NCBI RefSeq assembly: GCF_001514305.1
Contig: NZ_KQ949077.1
Location: forward strand, 166,989 to 230,988
DNA: 64,000 nt
Direction: 5' to 3'
Source: Streptomyces dysideae
GTDB taxonomy: Bacteria > Actinomycetota > Actinomycetes > Streptomycetales > Streptomycetaceae
Made by a program: the position numbers and the translations under genes. Positions 16,416 to 24,368 of this stretch are shown piece by piece. The notes beneath the pieces were generated by a model. It searched no databases. It saw only the letters and a program-made list of their open reading frames with translations, and had not been told where the DNA came from. Position 1 is the first letter of the stretch, and each line of letters opens with the position of its first letter.

Positions 16416-17627
16416 ATGCAGGTGATCCAGTCGACCAAGCTCGCCAACGTCTGTTACGAGATCCGGGGCCCGGTACTCGAGGAGGCGATGCGGCTCGAGT
16501 CGGCAGGGCATCGGATCCTCAAGCTGAACACCGGCAATCCGGCGGCGTTCGGCTTCGAGTGCCCTCCCGAGATCCTGGAGGACATCCTCCGCAACGTGTC
16601 GTCGTCCCACGGCTACGGCGACGCGAAGGGCCTGCTGGCCGCACGCCGGGCGGTCGTCATGCACAACCAGACCCTCGGCATCGAGACCGACGTCGAGCAC
16701 GTCTTCATCGGCAACGGCGCCTCCGAGCTGATCGTGATGGCGATGCAGGGCCTGCTGGACGACGGTGACGAGGTCCTGGTCCCGTCCCCGGACTACCCCC
16801 TCTGGACGGCAGCCGTCTCGCTGTCCGGCGGTACGGCCGTGCACTACCGCTGCGACGAGCAGTCCGACTGGATGCCCGACCTCGCGGACGTGGAGCGGAA
16901 GGTCACCGACCGCACCAAGGCGATCGTCATCATCAACCCGAACAACCCGACGGGCGCGGTGTACGACGAGGCGATGATCAAGGGGCTGACCGACATCGCC
17001 CGCCGCCACAACCTGCTGGTCTGCTCCGACGAGATCTACGACAAGATCCTCTACGACGGCGCCACGCACACCCCGACCGCCGCGATCGCCCCCGACCTGC
17101 TGACCCTCACCTTCAACGGCATGTCGAAGGCGTACCGGGTGGCCGGCTACCGGGTGGGCTGGATGTCGATCTCCGGACCGCGCGCGCACGCCGACTCGTA
17201 CATCGAGGGCCTGACGATCCTCGCGAACATGCGGCTGTGCGCGAACATGCCGGGTCAGCACGGCGTCGTGGCGGCGCTGAGCGGGCGGCAGACCATCAAT
17301 GACCTGGTGCTGCCCGGCGGGCGGCTGAAGGAACAGATGGACACGGCGTACGAGCTGCTGACACAGATCCCGGGCGTGAGCTGCGTACGGCCGAAGGGTG
17401 CGCTGTATCTCTTCCCACGGCTCGACCCCAACGTGTTCAAGATCAGGGACGACCGGCAGCTGGTCCTGGACCTGCTGCGACGCGAGAAGATCATGGTCGT
17501 CCAGGGCACGGGCTTCAACTGGTCCGAGCCGGATCACTTCCGCGTGGTGACGCTGCCGACGGTCGGGGACCTGCGGGACGCGGTGACCCGGATCGGAAAC
17601 TTCCTGGACGGCTACAGCCAGCCCTGA
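16416..17627 (+). CDS. PLP-dependent aminotransferase, AlaA-like
   Basis: A 403-residue class I aminotransferase. Visible are NTGNPAAFGFECP at the start, IGNGASELI, the INPNNPTGAVY motif, the Asp-Tyr pair in CSDEIYDKILYD, the PLP lysine in FNGMSKAYRVAGYRVGW, and a C-terminal arginine in DHFRVVTLP. This pattern matches the AlaA-type glutamate-pyruvate aminotransferases. ATG 16416 (MQVIQSTKLANVCYEIRGP) matches the typical start of the family. The earlier start at 16365 adds an unlikely extension. Confidence 0.9.
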   Translation: MQVIQSTKLANVCYEIRGPVLEEAMRLESAGHRILKLNTGNPAAFGFECPPEILEDILRNVSSSHGYGDAKGLLAARRAVVMHNQTLGIETDVEHVFIGNGASELIVMAMQGLLDDGDEVLVPSPDYPLWTAAVSLSGGTAVHYRCDEQSDWMPDLADVERKVTDRTKAIVIINPNNPTGAVYDEAMIKGLTDIARRHNLLVCSDEIYDKILYDGATHTPTAAIAPDLLTLTFNGMSKAYRVAGYRVGWMSISGPRAHADSYIEGLTILANMRLCANMPGQHGVVAALSGRQTINDLVLPGGRLKEQMDTAYELLTQIPGVSCVRPKGALYLFPRLDPNVFKIRDDRQLVLDLLRREKIMVVQGTGFNWSEPDHFRVVTLPTVGDLRDAVTRIGNFLDGYSQP

Positions 17628-17675
17628 CGCTCACGCTGCGTGTACAGGGCGGCCAGTTTCGCGAACACCTCAACT

Positions 17676-17690
17676 TTAGACTAAATCTAA
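17676..17690 (+). promoter_or_regulatory. Fur-like box over a promoter
   Basis: TTAGA at 17676-17680 and TCTAA at 17686-17690 form an inverted repeat around CTAAA, an AT-rich island in GC-rich DNA. A TAGGAT -10-like hexamer follows at 17693-17698, so the box would lie in the promoter spacer of the small gene starting at 17728. Its size and symmetry suit a Fur/PerR-family repressor. Confidence 0.6.
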
Positions 17691-17727
17691 GCTAGGATGG
17701 CTTCTGTCAGAGCACAGGAGGCCATCC

Positions 17728-18144
17728 ATGTACGAACCGATCCGCGCCAAGTCGGTCCACAGCACGATGGCCGGCACCACCTCCGACTTCCCCCACCGGT
17801 CTCGTGAGGAAGAGCTGGACATCCAGCTCGCGGGGCATCTCGCGGCGCTGCTCGCCGTCACCGACGAGCTCCGCGCACAGGCCCCGTCCACCGACCTGGA
17901 CAGCGCGGCCGAGCGGCTCGCGGACCAGGTGGCGCGGCTACGGGGAGGGCGTACGCCGGCCCGCATGGCCGCCGCCGTACGCGAACCGCGTCTCGCGTCC
18001 CTGCACCAGCGGGCACACGCGCTGGCGGGCCGTGCGCTCGTCGTCGCCGCGTCCCGCGCCGACACGACGGCCGCGATCCTGGCCGCCCAGCGGATGGACG
18101 CCCACGCCGAGGCCCTGGAGCCCCGCGAACTCGCGTCCCACTGA
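17728..18144 (+). CDS. small helical protein of unknown function
   Basis: A 138-residue, Ala/Arg/Leu-rich, probably all-helical protein. It includes HRSREEELDIQLAGHLAALL and a long ARLRGGRTPARMAAAVREPRL stretch, and has no signal peptide or membrane segment. It starts at ATG 17728 after CAGGAGG. The Fur-like box just upstream suggests control by metal or oxidative stress. No family was recognised, but the regular amphipathic pattern and good codon use mark it as a real gene. Confidence 0.75.
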   Translation: MYEPIRAKSVHSTMAGTTSDFPHRSREEELDIQLAGHLAALLAVTDELRAQAPSTDLDSAAERLADQVARLRGGRTPARMAAAVREPRLASLHQRAHALAGRALVVAASRADTTAAILAAQRMDAHAEALEPRELASH

Positions 18145-18500
18145 GTCCTACGGGGCTCCAACCGACGGCCCCGGTCCGCGCGCACCCGCAGCGACGCGCG
18201 GACCGGGCGCCACACCCACCCGCTCACGATGCCGTAGGGGCAACTCGCCGCCCCTGAGCAGACGGTCGCAGCAGCCACTCGCCTCAGCCGCGTTCACCCC
18301 AATACCCCCATGACAACACGAGATTCGCGAGATCGGTTTTGCGTATCTCACCTTTGATGCGTGCATTCGAGTGGTCTGTTTACCCCAAGTCCGCGACAGC
18401 TGGCGGAGTTGCAAAGACCTCCCCCTAACTTTGGTGAAGATGACGGCGGTTTGGACTCTGAGATCAGCCGAACCCACCCATCCCGTTCGTCAACGACTCC
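18145..18500. other. intergenic region, no gene seen
   Basis: This 356-base gap holds the hairpin at 18170-18207 and then about 290 bases of lower-GC DNA leading to the TPR gene. Frames crossing it have random codon use. It probably contains that gene's promoter, but no convincing -35/-10 pair stands out. Confidence 0.5.
18170..18207 (+). terminator. hairpin terminator
   Basis: Perfect 13-base arms (18170-18182 CCCGGTCCGCGCG and 18195-18207) with a 12-base loop, 26 bases after the stop of the small helical protein gene. Confidence 0.75.
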
Positions 18501-19142
18501 ATGAGATGTGACCAAGTGAAACGTAGGAGAATGTGGGCAGGGCTCGCCGCAACGATGGCGGTTGCCACAGGCTTGACCGCCTGGGCGATTCGGCCCCATC
18601 CGACCCAGGCCCCGGAACCCAAGACCGCGCCGGCGAACTGGACGAAGTACCAGCAGGTCGACGCGCTCATGCAGACCGCTCTTCTGCAACAGCGTCAGAT
18701 GCACGACTCCAAGGGGGCGGCCGATACCTACGGGCGGCTGCTGAAACTGGACCCTCACAACAAGGTCGCCTGGTACAACCTGGGCGTCATCGCACAGCAG
18801 GACGGCAAGACGGCCGATGCCCGTGCAGCCTACGAAAAGGCCCTGAAGATCGATCCGTCGTTCACGTCGGCCCTCTTCAACGAGGCGATCCTGCTGAAGT
18901 CGAGCGACGCCGACCGGGCCATCGGACTCCTGAAGCGGGCCATTGCAGCCGATCCGAAGGACGCCACGGCCTATCTGCATCTCGGGCAGATCCTGGCGGA
19001 AAAAGACCGCGACGAAGAGGCCGGGGAAGCATTCCGTCATGCCGTCGCGGCCGATCCCTCGCTGCATTCCCAAGTACCAGAACGGTTCTGGGATTCCGTA
19101 AACCCCTCACCGACATCGAGCCAAGCAGGGAGCACCAGATGA
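18501..19142 (+). CDS. membrane-anchored TPR protein
   Basis: About 213 residues. A basic N terminus (KRRRMWAG) and a hydrophobic segment form a signal anchor. Four tetratricopeptide repeats follow, for example TYGRLLKLDPHNKVAWYNLG and AYEKALKIDPSFTSALFNEA. ATG 18501, GTG 18516 and ATG 18531 are all possible. GTG 18516 puts the basic cluster right at the N terminus, and none has an ideal ribosome site. The stop overlaps the glycosyltransferase ATG by four bases, so the two are translationally coupled. The TPRs probably organise a glycan-assembly complex at the membrane. Confidence 0.82.
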   Translation: MRCDQVKRRRMWAGLAATMAVATGLTAWAIRPHPTQAPEPKTAPANWTKYQQVDALMQTALLQQRQMHDSKGAADTYGRLLKLDPHNKVAWYNLGVIAQQDGKTADARAAYEKALKIDPSFTSALFNEAILLKSSDADRAIGLLKRAIAADPKDATAYLHLGQILAEKDRDEEAGEAFRHAVAADPSLHSQVPERFWDSVNPSPTSSQAGSTR

Positions 19143-20413
19143 CGTCGACCGCGACTCCGAGGTTCTCCGTCTTCACCCCCAGCCACCAGCCCCGTTTCCT
19201 CGATGAGTGCCTGGCGACCTTGCAGGCGCAGACCTGTTCCGACTGGGAGTGGATCGTCCTCCTCAACAACGGCGCCCGGTGGCGGCCGGAGCAACCCGAC
19301 GAGAGGGTCCGGGTGGAGATCGCGGACGACCTCCGCGGTGTCGGCGCGGCGAAGCGCAGAGCTTGTGAACTGGCGCGCGGCGAGATCCTCGTGGAACTCG
19401 ACCACGACGATCTCCTGGCGAAGGCGTGCCTGGCGGAGCTCGGCAAGGCGTTCGACGCACATCCCGAGGCCGTTTTCGTCTACAGCAACACCGCGCAGAT
19501 CACGGAGGACGGGAAGCGGGACGACAGCCGTTTCGACGAGACGTGCGGCTGGCAGTACGAGGAGGTGAACGTCGACGGCCGCAAGCTGCTGCAAGTCATC
19601 TCCCTGGCCCCGACGCCGCACAACGTCTCCTACATCTGGTACGCGCCCAACCACGTGCGCGCGTTCCGCAAGGAGAGCTACGAGAAGGCCGGCGGGTACG
19701 ACGCCACGCGTACGGTCCTGGACGACCAGGACCTGATGTGCCGCCTCTTCCACGAAGGCGACTTCCACCACATCAACCGCTGCCTGTACCTCCAGCGGGT
19801 GCACTCCGCGAACACCCAGCGCGATCCGGAGATCAACGAGCACATCCAGCGGGAGACCGTCGCCCTCTACGACAAGTACATCGAGGCCAACGCCCTCGCC
19901 TGGACCCACCGGCGCGGACTGCTCGCGCTGGACCTCGGCGCGGCTCGCCGGAAGCCGCCCGGCTACGTGGGCGTGGACCAGCACCCGGAAGAGGGCGTCG
20001 ACATCGTCGCGACCCTGCCCGGGAAGCTGGACCTGCCCGACGACTCCGTCGGCCTGGTGCGGGCGGTGGAATTCCTCGAGCGCGTGCCCGCGAAGGTGCC
20101 GCTGATCAACGAGCTGTACCGGCTGCTGGCGCCCGGCGGCATGCTCCTCGTCATGACACCCAGCTCCGACGGCCGCGGCGCGTACCAGAACCCGACGCAC
20201 GTCGCCCACTACAACGAGAACTCCTTCTGGTACTACACGGACAACCGGTACCGCGCCTTCGTGCCCGCGCTCGAGGCCAAGTTCCAGTCGTCGCGGCTGG
20301 TCACCTACTTCCCGACCGAGTGGCACTCCCAGAACGACATCTCGTACGTGGTCGCCAACCTCATCGCCATGAAGGAGGGCGCCGCGCGATGCGGCGGACC
20401 GCTGCTGGTCTGA
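19139..20413 (+). CDS. GT2 glycosyltransferase fused to a methyltransferase-like domain
   Basis: A 424-residue two-domain protein. Residues 1-240 are a GT-A glycosyltransferase: FSVFTPSHQPRFLDECLATL, the metal-binding D-x-D as ELDHDDL, and the acceptor-site VLDDQDLMCRL. Residues 250-424 resemble a class I SAM methyltransferase: LLALDLGAARRKPPGYVGVD as motif I and VRAVEFLERVP as motif IV. A conserved PTHVAHYNENSFWYYTD follows. The glycine loop is weak, so catalysis in this half is uncertain. It is coupled to the TPR gene and convergent with the rhamnose genes, so it may build a surface glycan. Confidence 0.83.
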   Translation: MTSTATPRFSVFTPSHQPRFLDECLATLQAQTCSDWEWIVLLNNGARWRPEQPDERVRVEIADDLRGVGAAKRRACELARGEILVELDHDDLLAKACLAELGKAFDAHPEAVFVYSNTAQITEDGKRDDSRFDETCGWQYEEVNVDGRKLLQVISLAPTPHNVSYIWYAPNHVRAFRKESYEKAGGYDATRTVLDDQDLMCRLFHEGDFHHINRCLYLQRVHSANTQRDPEINEHIQRETVALYDKYIEANALAWTHRRGLLALDLGAARRKPPGYVGVDQHPEEGVDIVATLPGKLDLPDDSVGLVRAVEFLERVPAKVPLINELYRLLAPGGMLLVMTPSSDGRGAYQNPTHVAHYNENSFWYYTDNRYRAFVPALEAKFQSSRLVTYFPTEWHSQNDISYVVANLIAMKEGAARCGGPLLV

Positions 20414-20430
20414 GGCCCTGTGCGCAGAAG

Positions 20431-20464
20431 GCGCCCGGCGGGACTGTCACGTTCCGCCGGGCGC
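20431..20464. terminator. terminator between convergent genes
   Basis: Eleven-base perfect arms (20431-20441 GCGCCCGGCGG and 20454-20464) with a 12-base loop between the glycosyltransferase gene and rfbD. Confidence 0.75.
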
Positions 20465-20531
20465 TTCCTGCGTTCTCCAGGTGCCTCGTGCTTTCAGGCC
20501 TGCTCTCGTCCCGGTCGTGACCTGGGCCTCC

Positions 20532-21449
20532 TCAGGCCGGCAGGCGTCCGCCGCTCGTGCGCGCCTCGGCGGCCAGAGCGGCGAAGGCGGGCGCCTTCAA
20601 GGCCGCGGTCAGCTGTTCGTCCCAGCGGGGCAGTGGCGCGAGGCCGGCCCGCAGCCAGTTGCCGTGACCGAGTACACCGAATGCCGGGCGGGCGGCCGGA
20701 CGCGGGAACTTGTCCGAGTCGACCGGGCGGATGCGCTCAGGATCGAGACCGCTGAGACGGAAGGTCTCACGCGCCAGGCCGCACCACGTGGTGTGGGCGG
20801 CCGCCGTGCCGTGGTAGATGCCCGCCGGTGCCCGACCGGCCAGGGCAGCACGGCCGAGAGCCGCCAGCTGCCGGGCGAGCGCACGGGACCAGGTGGGCTG
20901 GCCGTGCTGGTCGTCCACCACATCCAGGGTCTCGCGCCGGGCGGCCAGCAGGAGCATGGTGGCCACGAAGTTGGGGCCGTGCTCGCCGTAGAGCCAGGCG
21001 GTGCGCACGATGTAGCCGGTGCTCGGCAGCAGTTCGGCGACGGCATGCTCCCCTGCCAGTTTGCTCCGTCCGTACGCGTTGACGGGTCCCGTCGGTGCGT
21101 TTTCGCGGCACGGCCGACGGGCGTCGCCCGGGAACACGTAGTCGGTGGAGATGTGCAGCAGAAGGGCGCCGCTGTCCGCGCAGGCGTGTGCGAGGTGACG
21201 GACACCGCTGCCGTTCACGGCGGTGGCCGCCGCCTCCGCCCGCTCGGCGCCGTCGACGTCCGTCCAGGCGGCGCAGTTGACGACCAACCGGTGCCCGGTG
21301 ACGGCCGCGCGCACGGCCGTCGGATCGGTGATGTCGAGCTGGTCACGGCTCAGTCCCGTCACCGCGGCATCCGGATCGGCGGCCAGTTCGGCCAGCACGT
21401 CCTGGCCGAGGAGCCCGCGTGCACCGGTCACCAGCCAGCTCGTGGTCAT
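20532..21449 (-). CDS. rfbD: dTDP-4-dehydrorhamnose reductase
   Basis: A 305-residue short-chain dehydrogenase-fold enzyme performing the last step of dTDP-L-rhamnose synthesis. Visible are the nucleotide-binding GARGLLGQD, DVDGAE, the ISTDYVFPGD motif, and the catalytic Y-x-x-x-K in AYGRSKLAGE. The ATG at 21449 overlaps the rfbB stop by four bases, so translation is coupled. The open frame continues further upstream only because it is antisense-like GC-rich sequence inside rfbB. Confidence 0.93.
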   Translation of the reverse strand: MTTSWLVTGARGLLGQDVLAELAADPDAAVTGLSRDQLDITDPTAVRAAVTGHRLVVNCAAWTDVDGAERAEAAATAVNGSGVRHLAHACADSGALLLHISTDYVFPGDARRPCRENAPTGPVNAYGRSKLAGEHAVAELLPSTGYIVRTAWLYGEHGPNFVATMLLLAARRETLDVVDDQHGQPTWSRALARQLAALGRAALAGRAPAGIYHGTAAAHTTWCGLARETFRLSGLDPERIRPVDSDKFPRPAARPAFGVLGHGNWLRAGLAPLPRWDEQLTAALKAPAFAALAAEARTSGGRLPA

Positions 21450-22420
21450 CGCGGCTCGGCCCTCTCCTTCAGCGGCTCCCACCAGGAGCGGTGTTCGCAG
21501 TACCAGGCGACCGTGGCGGCCAGGCCGTCGGGGAAGGACACCTGCGGGACGTAGCCGAGGTGCTCGCGGATCTTGCTGTCGTCCAGCGAGTAGCGCAGGT
21601 CGTGGCCCTTGCGGTCGGCCACGTACTCGACCCGGTCCCAGCCCGCGCCGACCGCGTCCAGCAGCAGGCCGGTGAGCTTGTGGTTGCTCAGCTCGGTCCC
21701 GCCGCCGATGTTGTAGACCTCTCCGGCCCTGCCGCCGTGCAGGACCAGTTCGATGCCCCGGCAGTGGTCGGAGACGTGCACCCAGTCGCGGATGTTGCGG
21801 CCGTCTCCGTACAGGGGGACCGTCTTCCCGTCGATCAGGTTGGTGATGAAGAGCGGGACGGCCTTCTCGGGGAACTGGTGCGGCCCGTAGTTGTTGGAGC
21901 AGCGGGTGACCACGACGTCCAGACCGTGGGTGCGGTGGTAGGCGAGCGCCAGCAGGTCGGAGCCTGCCTTCGAGGCGGAGTACGGGGAGTTCGGCGCCAG
22001 CGGCCACCCCTCGGTCCACGAACCCTCGCCGATCGAGCCGTACACCTCGTCGGTGGACACGTGGACGAAGCGGCCGACGCCGTGCCGGTGAGCCGCGTCC
22101 AGGAGCACCTGCGTGCCCATCACATTGGTGCGGACGAACGGACCGGCCCCGTCGATCGACCGGTCCACGTGCGACTCGGCGGCGAAATGCACCACCGCGT
22201 CCTGGCCCGCCATCACCTGGTCGACCACGTCCGGGTCACAGATGTCGCCCCGGACAAAGGTGTAGCCCGGATGTTCTGCCACCGGTGCCAGATTGGCCTC
22301 GACCCCCGAGTAGGTGAGCTTGTCGAGGACGGTGATCCGCGCTGTCGGATCCGGGTTCAGCCGTCGACGGACGTATTCCGAACCGATGAATCCAGCGCCG
22401 CCGGTCACGAGGGTACGCAT
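21446..22420 (-). CDS. rfbB: dTDP-glucose 4,6-dehydratase
   Basis: A 324-residue enzyme making dTDP-4-keto-6-deoxyglucose. The NAD-binding GGAGFIGSEYV is at the N terminus, the STDEVYG motif carries the catalytic Asp-Glu pair, and YSASKAGSD carries the catalytic Tyr and Lys. NNYGPHQFPEK and the DWVHVSDH segment follow. A GGAG sits five bases before ATG 22420. It is first in the rfbB-rfbD operon. A 16-base terminator hairpin lies upstream and separates it from the collagen-like gene. Confidence 0.95.
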   Translation of the reverse strand: MRTLVTGGAGFIGSEYVRRRLNPDPTARITVLDKLTYSGVEANLAPVAEHPGYTFVRGDICDPDVVDQVMAGQDAVVHFAAESHVDRSIDGAGPFVRTNVMGTQVLLDAAHRHGVGRFVHVSTDEVYGSIGEGSWTEGWPLAPNSPYSASKAGSDLLALAYHRTHGLDVVVTRCSNNYGPHQFPEKAVPLFITNLIDGKTVPLYGDGRNIRDWVHVSDHCRGIELVLHGGRAGEVYNIGGGTELSNHKLTGLLLDAVGAGWDRVEYVADRKGHDLRYSLDDSKIREHLGYVPQVSFPDGLAATVAWYCEHRSWWEPLKERAEPR

Positions 22421-22517
22421 AGTTCTCCGAGTTTTTCTTGCCGCCCGGCGTTCAGCACCGGGGTGCCTGGTCACCCGCGACACATTCCTCGATTCCGCAG
22501 GCGCGGGCGGAATGCGG

Positions 22518-22553
22518 ACGGTGCCCGCGAGGCCGAAGCCTCGCGGGCACCGT
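22518..22553 (-). terminator. very strong hairpin terminator
   Basis: Perfect 16-base arms (22518-22533 and 22538-22553; ACGGTGCCCGCGAGGC and its complement) close on a CGAA tetraloop. It ends the collagen-like gene transcript before rfbB. Confidence 0.88.
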
Positions 22554-22608
22554 GGTTCATTCCCAGGCAGAGCGGACGGCCGGTACGGCACCGCCGCTCA
22601 CATGGGAG

Positions 22609-23322
22609 TTACGGGCCGGGAACCGGGCTGCAGACCACGTAGGCCTGGATGCTGGTGAGGTCCGGGAGGGAGGTGCCGGAGGCCTGCCATCCGTTGGGGA
22701 AGGTGGCGATCGGGACGTTCCTCAGCGTCATGGAGACCGGGTTGGGGCCGTCCTCCACGTATCCGCCGCCGGTGACGACATCGTTGCTGTCGAGGCAGAA
22801 GGCGTTCGACTCGGCGGCGCCGGGACCAGTAGCCACGGGGCCGGCCACGACGTAGGTGGAAATCGTGCCCACGCCCGACGCACCCTGAGCGCCCTGCGCA
22901 CCCTGAGCGCCCTGAGCACCCTGAGCACCCTGAGCACCCTGAGCACCCTGAGCGCCCTGAGCACCCTGGGCTCCCTGAGCGCCCTGAGCGCCCTGGTAAC
23001 CCTGCGGGCCACGAGCACCCTGAGCGCCCTGGTAACCCTGCGGGCCACGAGCACCCTGCGGGCCCTGCGGCCCCTTCTTGCCCGGCTTGCCCTGCGGGCC
23101 GCGGTCCTTGTCGCCCTTGCCGTCCTTGCCGCCCCTGTCGTGGCTGGCACTCACGGCGCCCTTCGGGCCGGGCAGCCCCACACTGCTGTCGGTGCCGGAC
23201 CGGTGGATCGCGTCAGCGACGGCCACGCTGCTCGGAGCGACGTTGAGCACGACGGCGAGCACACCCGCCGAAACGATGGTGGTGGATTTCACGCGTGAAC
23301 TGCGGGTCGTTCTACGGCTCAC
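22609..23322 (-). CDS. secreted collagen-like protein
   Basis: A 237-residue protein starting at GTG 23322 with GAGGAAGG upstream. A signal peptide (residues 1-37, [19 protein letters not shown]) is followed by a charged linker. Then come about two dozen Gly-X-Y triplets, including twelve GAQ triplets in a row and two [12 protein letters not shown] units. The C-terminal domain of about 75 residues ([20 protein letters not shown]) has two cysteines and probably trimerises or anchors the stalk. Without prolyl hydroxylation the triple helix would rely on Q/R-type pairings. It sits inside the rhamnose gene patch and is probably a surface filament. Confidence 0.88.
   Translation of the reverse strand: MSRRTTRSSRVKSTTIVSAGVLAVVLNVAPSSVAVADAIHRSGTDSSVGLPGPKGAVSASHDRGGKDGKGDKDRGPQGKPGKKGPQGPQGARGPQGYQGAQGARGPQGYQGAQGAQGAQGAQGAQGAQGAQGAQGAQGAQGAQGAQGASGVGTISTYVVAGPVATGPGAAESNAFCLDSNDVVTGGGYVEDGPNPVSMTLRNVPIATFPNGWQASGTSLPDLTSIQAYVVCSPVPGP
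22868..23099 (-). repeat. 9-bp tandem repeat encoding Gly-X-Y triplets
   Basis: Tandem 9-base units, mostly CTGAGCACC or CTGAGCGCC on the plus strand, encode Gly-Ala-Gln. Longer blocks encode GARGPQGYQ and occur twice. Near-identical units make this a slippage-prone length polymorphism. Confidence 0.85.
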
Positions 23323-23522
23323 TGAGAACCTTCCTCGCAAAACTTGGAATGACCACACCGCAAGGCACTCACTGAAAGCACTCACGGTCCAGGGCCACGG
23401 ACAGGCACATTCTTCAACTCGCCGCGAATTAATGGTCGCTGACCAGACCGTGTCACGGAAATATCACCCGGGCGGACGCAATGCGCCCTTTCCGAATTCC
23501 TTGGACGGTGACAGCGGGAAGG

Positions 23523-24122
23523 TCAGGAGCTGCTCACGGGCCTTCTGCGGTAGGCGCTGCAGTCCTCGAAGGAAGGCAGCAGGCCTTGCCTCTCCGCCTC
23601 CGCCAACGTGGGCGCCGCGGCGTCCTTGTCGGAAAGGAGCGGTGCGAGGCCCTCGGGCCAGGCGATGGCCAGCGCCGGGTCGAGCGGGTTGATCCCGTGC
23701 TCGCGCTGCGGCGCGTATCTCTGCGAGCACAGATAGACGACCGTGGAGTTGTCTTCCAGCGCCATGAAGGCGTGTCCCAGCCCTTCCGAGAGATAGACGC
23801 AGCGGTGCGTCGTGTCATCGAGCTGAACCGCCTCCCACTTCCCGAAACTCGGGGAGCCTGTGCGGATGTCGACCACCACGTCGAGGACGGCGCCGCCGAC
23901 GCACGTGACGTACTTGGCCTGGCCGGGCGGGACCGACGCATAGTGGATACCGCGGAGAGTGCCGCGAACGGAGCGGGAGCAGTTGGCCTGCTCGAGCCGG
24001 AGCCCCTGGCCGAGGGAATCGTGGAACCTGTCGCTCTTGAACCACTCATGGAATCGGCCCCTGCTGTCCGTGAACACCTGGGGTGTCTCCACCCAGGCCC
24101 CTTCGATGCCGAGTGGTCTCAC
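23523..24122 (-). CDS. rfbC: dTDP-4-dehydrorhamnose 3,5-epimerase
   Basis: A 199-residue cupin-fold epimerase. The start GTG 24122 (VRPLGIEGAWVETPQVF) has GGAAGGAAG upstream and fits the family length. A longer frame upstream does not resemble the family. Hallmarks are FTDSRGRFHEWF, QANCSRS, the catalytic histidine in GTLRGIHY, and YVTCVGGAVLDVVVDIR. The C terminus is longer than the core fold needs. It is separated from rfbBD by the collagen-like gene and is divergent from the DUF2079 gene. Confidence 0.93.
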   Translation of the reverse strand: MRPLGIEGAWVETPQVFTDSRGRFHEWFKSDRFHDSLGQGLRLEQANCSRSVRGTLRGIHYASVPPGQAKYVTCVGGAVLDVVVDIRTGSPSFGKWEAVQLDDTTHRCVYLSEGLGHAFMALEDNSTVVYLCSQRYAPQREHGINPLDPALAIAWPEGLAPLLSDKDAAAPTLAEAERQGLLPSFEDCSAYRRRPVSSS

Positions 24123-24368
24123 GTGATTGCTTCCTTCCACCGCACAGATCTCTTTGCCGATTACTACGTCCGGGTCTTCGGGACATCCGTCGCGGGACTT
24201 TAGGCCGCACGGCACGTCCGCCTCACCACGCAGGACACGCGCAGTCACGCCTCACGGGCGTGCGGCCATTCGGTGGATTCTGACCACACGGCAGTTTGGT
24301 CGAGGTCGAATACCGCACGCTGCTGGCATCTTGTTGGCCGCCACTCTCGGTTTCCTGAAGGGCTCTCG

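Noticed and set aside
20532..22019. Single 495-codon gene covering rfbD and part of rfbB
   Set aside because: The first 190 codons are the wrong frame of rfbB; the reductase starts at 21449.
22868..23099. Possible CRISPR or minisatellite array
   Set aside because: Units are 9 bp, have no spacers, and encode Gly-X-Y triplets in frame.
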